NCBI RefSeq assembly: GCF_000512585.2 | Contig: NC_089241.1 | Location: 5,536,001-5,600,000 of the forward strand | Direction of reading: 5' to 3' | DNA: 64,000 nucleotides | DNA from: Kwoniella bestiolae CBS 10118 | Lineage: Eukaryota > Basidiomycota > Tremellomycetes > Tremellales > Cryptococcaceae | In this document: in pieces, positions 61,113 to 64,000 of the stretch | Layout of the letters: each line of letters begins with the position of its first letter | How positions within the stretch are numbered: position 1 is the first letter of the stretch | Translations under genes and position numbers: made by a program | The notes under the pieces: generated by a model | Seen by the model: only the letters and a program-made list of their open reading frames with translations | The model's database searches: none | What the model was told of the DNA's origin: nothing

Positions 61113-62084
61113 TGCCACTTGTCGTTAGCGGGTGGATGTTTATTGGCTGCTTGTCGGGTGTATATCAGACGAAGGACGAAGGAGAGATAAAGGAAGAAGG
61201 AGGAAAAAAGACGATATGCAAAGTATCCCAACGATACACAATTGATATACCTCAAAGCAGTGCGGTGTAATCTTCCCATTCTTGGGAGAGTACAAGCACG
61301 GTATATTCCAGAACTTGCATGATCGACAGCAAGGCTACTCATCCAACTTTAAATCCTATTAAACTTTTGCTTTAAAAATAATCTGAATCGATAATTCGTA
61401 AGCTTGTTTCACCTGGGTATTCTGGACTTGGAGTTTGCTTTCGCCACGAGAACAGTACTTCACATGCCTGCTCGATGGATGTCTGATACCGTTGGCCCGC
61501 AGGTCAGAATGTCCGTCCAAGTGCGCCATGTCCTGCATCTTGCATGTGCCATGTACAGCAGTAATGTTGCCGAACCTCAGCCATGAACATGTGAGCACGG
61601 GTGCATCTCTCTTCCTCCGAAAACAATCACCCACGAAGGATGTATGTCTCATCAACACAAACGTCATCATCCCACCATCTCAAACAAGTTTCACCCCGCC
61701 AAAGTCCAGATGCAACCGCCACTTTGCAGTACCATTACACAGCCTTTGTCGTAGCATTCGTATTATAGATCCACTGTCAATCAGGTAACCCGGCAAGATC
61801 AACAGATCAAAGTCTCACTGATTACGTGAAAATTCGGCAGTGGCAATTAGCAATTAGGCATAAAGTCATAAGACATGACATGACATGGCATGACTGTGGA
61901 TCGTTATCTACATATATATGCAAGAGATGATGATGATGATGGTAATGGTAATGAAAATTAACAAGAAGATTGTCAGGAGACCATGAAAATTGATGATACT
62001 CAAAATCGTTTGATTACAAGATATCTTCTGGGTTCATTACCCTTCGACCTGTAATAATGTGGAGCCACTACCGCTTTCTATGCG
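61113..62084. other. Intergenic between two minus-strand genes, with a short microsatellite
   Basis: 972 bases. The left part should be the promoter of the disordered-protein gene. An ATG microsatellite (61926-61941) followed by GGTAAT repeats lies nearer the CAF-1 gene's 3' end. Open frames at 61435-61788 lack coding character. Confidence 0.55.
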
Positions 62085-64000
62085 CTATGCGTCAATGACC
62101 ATAGGTTCATCGATCGTACCGCCGAGAGCCTCCTTCTTCGTCTCAGCCGAAGGTGGAACAGGAGAAGAGAAGAAGTCCGCGACTGTCTTAGTTGTCGCTG
62201 CCGGGGTAACCGAGGGAGCAGGAGCAGAAGCAGCAATGGGGGCGGGAGCAGGAGGCGTAATCCCAACCGCAATCTACCTCGTACGGATCAGCATAAACCT
62301 CCTCTTGAACTCTGAAGGCGGGAGACGAACTCACCCAAGCCTCAGGCTTCACCTTCCATTGGCTTTCCTTCGCTTTACCTTCCTTGACAGCTACTTCCCT
62401 CAATTTCGCTTCGATCGCAACTTTCGTGGTGACATTATCGAACCTCTCACGTAACAATGAGATCAGATCGGGTTTGATCTTCTTGCTTCCATCTATCAGT
62501 CTATACAGTTCTGGGAGATGTTCTTCGGGGAATCCTACTTTGGGTGCGGATCTTGATTTGGGTTGAGTTGTGGCGGAAGCATCGCCATTCACCGGTGGAG
62601 TGGATGAATTGTAGATAGGTTTGGAGTCGATAGAAGATGAGTTTGGGACATTCATAGGTCTTTCAGGCGCAGGTGGTGGAGGGGGAGCAATGGCGATAGG
62701 CTCGACAGATAACAGACATCGAACGTTAAGGGATATACCGATGGCGGTAGTACTGAAGGAGGATTTGAACTGCTGAATGGGTTCAGGCGTACTGAATGTG
62801 AAAGGATCGATGGAGTAAGGTGTATCTGTAGTAAAACACAGTCAGATCGCCGTCACCCGCCAAGAGGCAGTGGCCTGCTAAGCTCACCATTCAAAAGCTG
62901 TATCCTGTATCCCTCCATCCCGTCCGTCCCTTCCTCACCAATACTTGTCTCCCAAATAGGTCCCTTCCAACTGGGTGTGAGCTTCACCACCTTCTTCGGC
63001 ACGTCCCTAGACTTCTTCACCACTTTCATAGGCAATCTAGCTTGTTCAGGTCCAGCAAGTGGGTCATCTCCGTCCACAGGCGTAAACTCCACATCTTCAG
63101 CATCATCAAGCCAATCGTCAAATTCCCCATCATCCTCGTCCTCATCTTCATCCTCCTCGTCCTCCTTAGGCTCACCATCACCGAAATCATCCACATCTTC
63201 TCCCCCTTCATCATCTACCCAATCATCGCTGGAGTCATAGGAGTAATCGAAAATTGGATCCTGTGCGAACGGAGTTCGTGGTCCAACGACTACCGACCGC
63301 TTGGTGAACGTACCTGTGTTACATCGTGAGCGATGCGCGTCCGAGGAAGTCAGGCAACGGAAAACTCACCACAATAAGGAGGTCTAGTCTGCTGATCAAA
63401 AGCAAGTGTTTTCCATGGGAACCTTCGCCTATCCTTCAACTGACTCAATACCGCACGAGGGTCTTCAGCATCTTCCAGAGTAGCATACACATCTGCTACC
63501 GAACCGTGAGGAGGCATGCTCTTGAGGCCTTTGGGCAGGTGTTTGCGGGATGAGCGGGTCTGGTTGCCATGCTTTCGCAGGTGCTCGTTGATAAAATCTG
63601 GGCATAAGTCAACTTAGTTCGCTTCAGCCTCTGTTTGATCAATTTTTGCTCACCTCGTGAATCCCAGTTCTGCACATCCGTTTCTTGCACGCTTACAGAG
63701 CTCTCACCGTTGATGGACGTTTTCTTAGGTATCCATCTGTTAATTTCTGCTACGTGAACATTGGGTCTTTGTGTCATGGGTAGGAACACCCTCGAGTAAT
63801 CGCTGCCTTTGCCTTTGACCGGAGATCCGTCATTGCCTTTCAGCTCTGTGCTAGAAATCAGCGTCCAGACTCAACCGCTCCCAACAAGACCGAGATGAAC
63901 TTACTCGAAGGTCCCGCCTCACTGGCTCGACTGACTGGTGGTGTGGTAGGTGCTTTACTTTTGAAGAAACCTAACATCGCTTTGGCCTGTTTCGCTACAA
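62085..64000 (-). CDS. CAC1: Chromatin assembly factor 1 large subunit (p150/Cac1), 5' end missing
   Basis: Histone H3-H4 chaperone that loads nucleosomes at forks through PCNA. The N-terminal part lies beyond 64000. Seen in order: VAKQAKAMLGFFKSKAPTTPP (63935-63998), a PCNA-interaction-like motif matching the family's KAEITRFF site; NRWIPKKT; then, in the conserved domain, RPPYCGTFTKRSVVVGPRTPFAQDPIFDYSYDSSDDWVDDE (about 63190-63385), the block that defines CAF-1 p150. An Asp/Glu-rich stretch (63080-63200), DAEDVEFTPVD, and a C-terminal winged-helix-like region LIDGSKKIKPDLISLLRERFDNVTTKVAIEAKLREVA (62380-62510) follow. The final exon ends KTVADFFSSP...MVIDA, with the stop at 62085. Family firm. 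Several junctions approximate. Confidence 0.88.
63963..63986 (-). other. PIP-box-like motif in CAC1
   Basis: AKAMLGFF followed by KSKAPTTPP. It has the hydrophobic fourth position and paired Phe of a PCNA-interacting peptide but lacks the leading Gln, as do the non-canonical PIP motifs of p150 proteins. Confidence 0.55.

Noticed and set aside
1..64000. Secondary-metabolite cluster, transposon, CRISPR or mating-type locus
   Set aside because: No synthase backbone genes, transposase/reverse-transcriptase motifs, long terminal repeats, spaced direct repeats, homeodomain or pheromone-receptor genes were found.

Overview
This is a stretch of nuclear chromosome from a basidiomycete fungus, most likely a tremellomycete close to Cryptococcus or Kwoniella. 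The evidence is: almost every gene is cut by many short introns (about 35-90 bases, GTRNGY donors, CTRAY branch points, YAG acceptors); genes are dense on both strands; there is an intron-containing nuclear tRNA; and the products are typical basidiomycete orthologues (SCAP/Scp1, DUF7918-like and DUF1996 proteins, a GT18-like enzyme). The genus is inference. I see no transposon, virus, CRISPR array, rRNA or gene cluster with a shared metabolic product.

Layout. 1-7.3 kb: 3' part of MSH3 (+), LSG1 (-), a tRNA-Gln(UUG) gene with intron (-). 7.3-17.6 kb: NADP-glutamate dehydrogenase (+), secreted DUF1996 protein (-), endosulfine IGO1 (-), zinc-knuckle/SR-like protein (+). 17.9-32.0 kb: IML1/DEPDC5 (-) and SCAP/SCP1 (+) diverging from a 700-base promoter, then ESCRT-III SNF7 (-). 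32.4-41.1 kb: two neighbouring DUF7918-like paralogues (-), a GT18-like glycosyltransferase (+), PMP3 (-). 41.6-48.3 kb: F-box/WD40 protein (+) converging on a ferric reductase (-). 49.8-64 kb: a single-pass membrane protein (+), CDC25 phosphatase with a long leader (+), HhH-GPD-like protein (-), a second small membrane protein (+), a disordered protein (-), and the 3' part of the CAF-1 large subunit (-), which runs off the right edge.

How the genes relate. They are mostly housekeeping genes that happen to be neighbours. Several belong to nutrient and growth control: IML1 (GATOR1/SEACIT, amino-acid input to TORC1), IGO1 (Rim15/Greatwall effector that restrains PP2A-B55), CDC25 (Cdk1 activation, opposed by PP2A-B55), SCP1 (sterol/oxygen sensing), GDH1 (ammonium assimilation) and the ferric reductase (iron). 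This is a thematic coincidence and not evidence of a cluster.

Exon structures were inferred by hand from splice motifs and reading-frame continuity. Outer coordinates of each CDS are firmer than individual internal junctions. I found no convincing new system. The items most worth a second look are the DUF7918-like pair, the GT18-like enzyme, the two possible IGO1 N-termini, the CDC25 leader and the uncharacterised membrane proteins.
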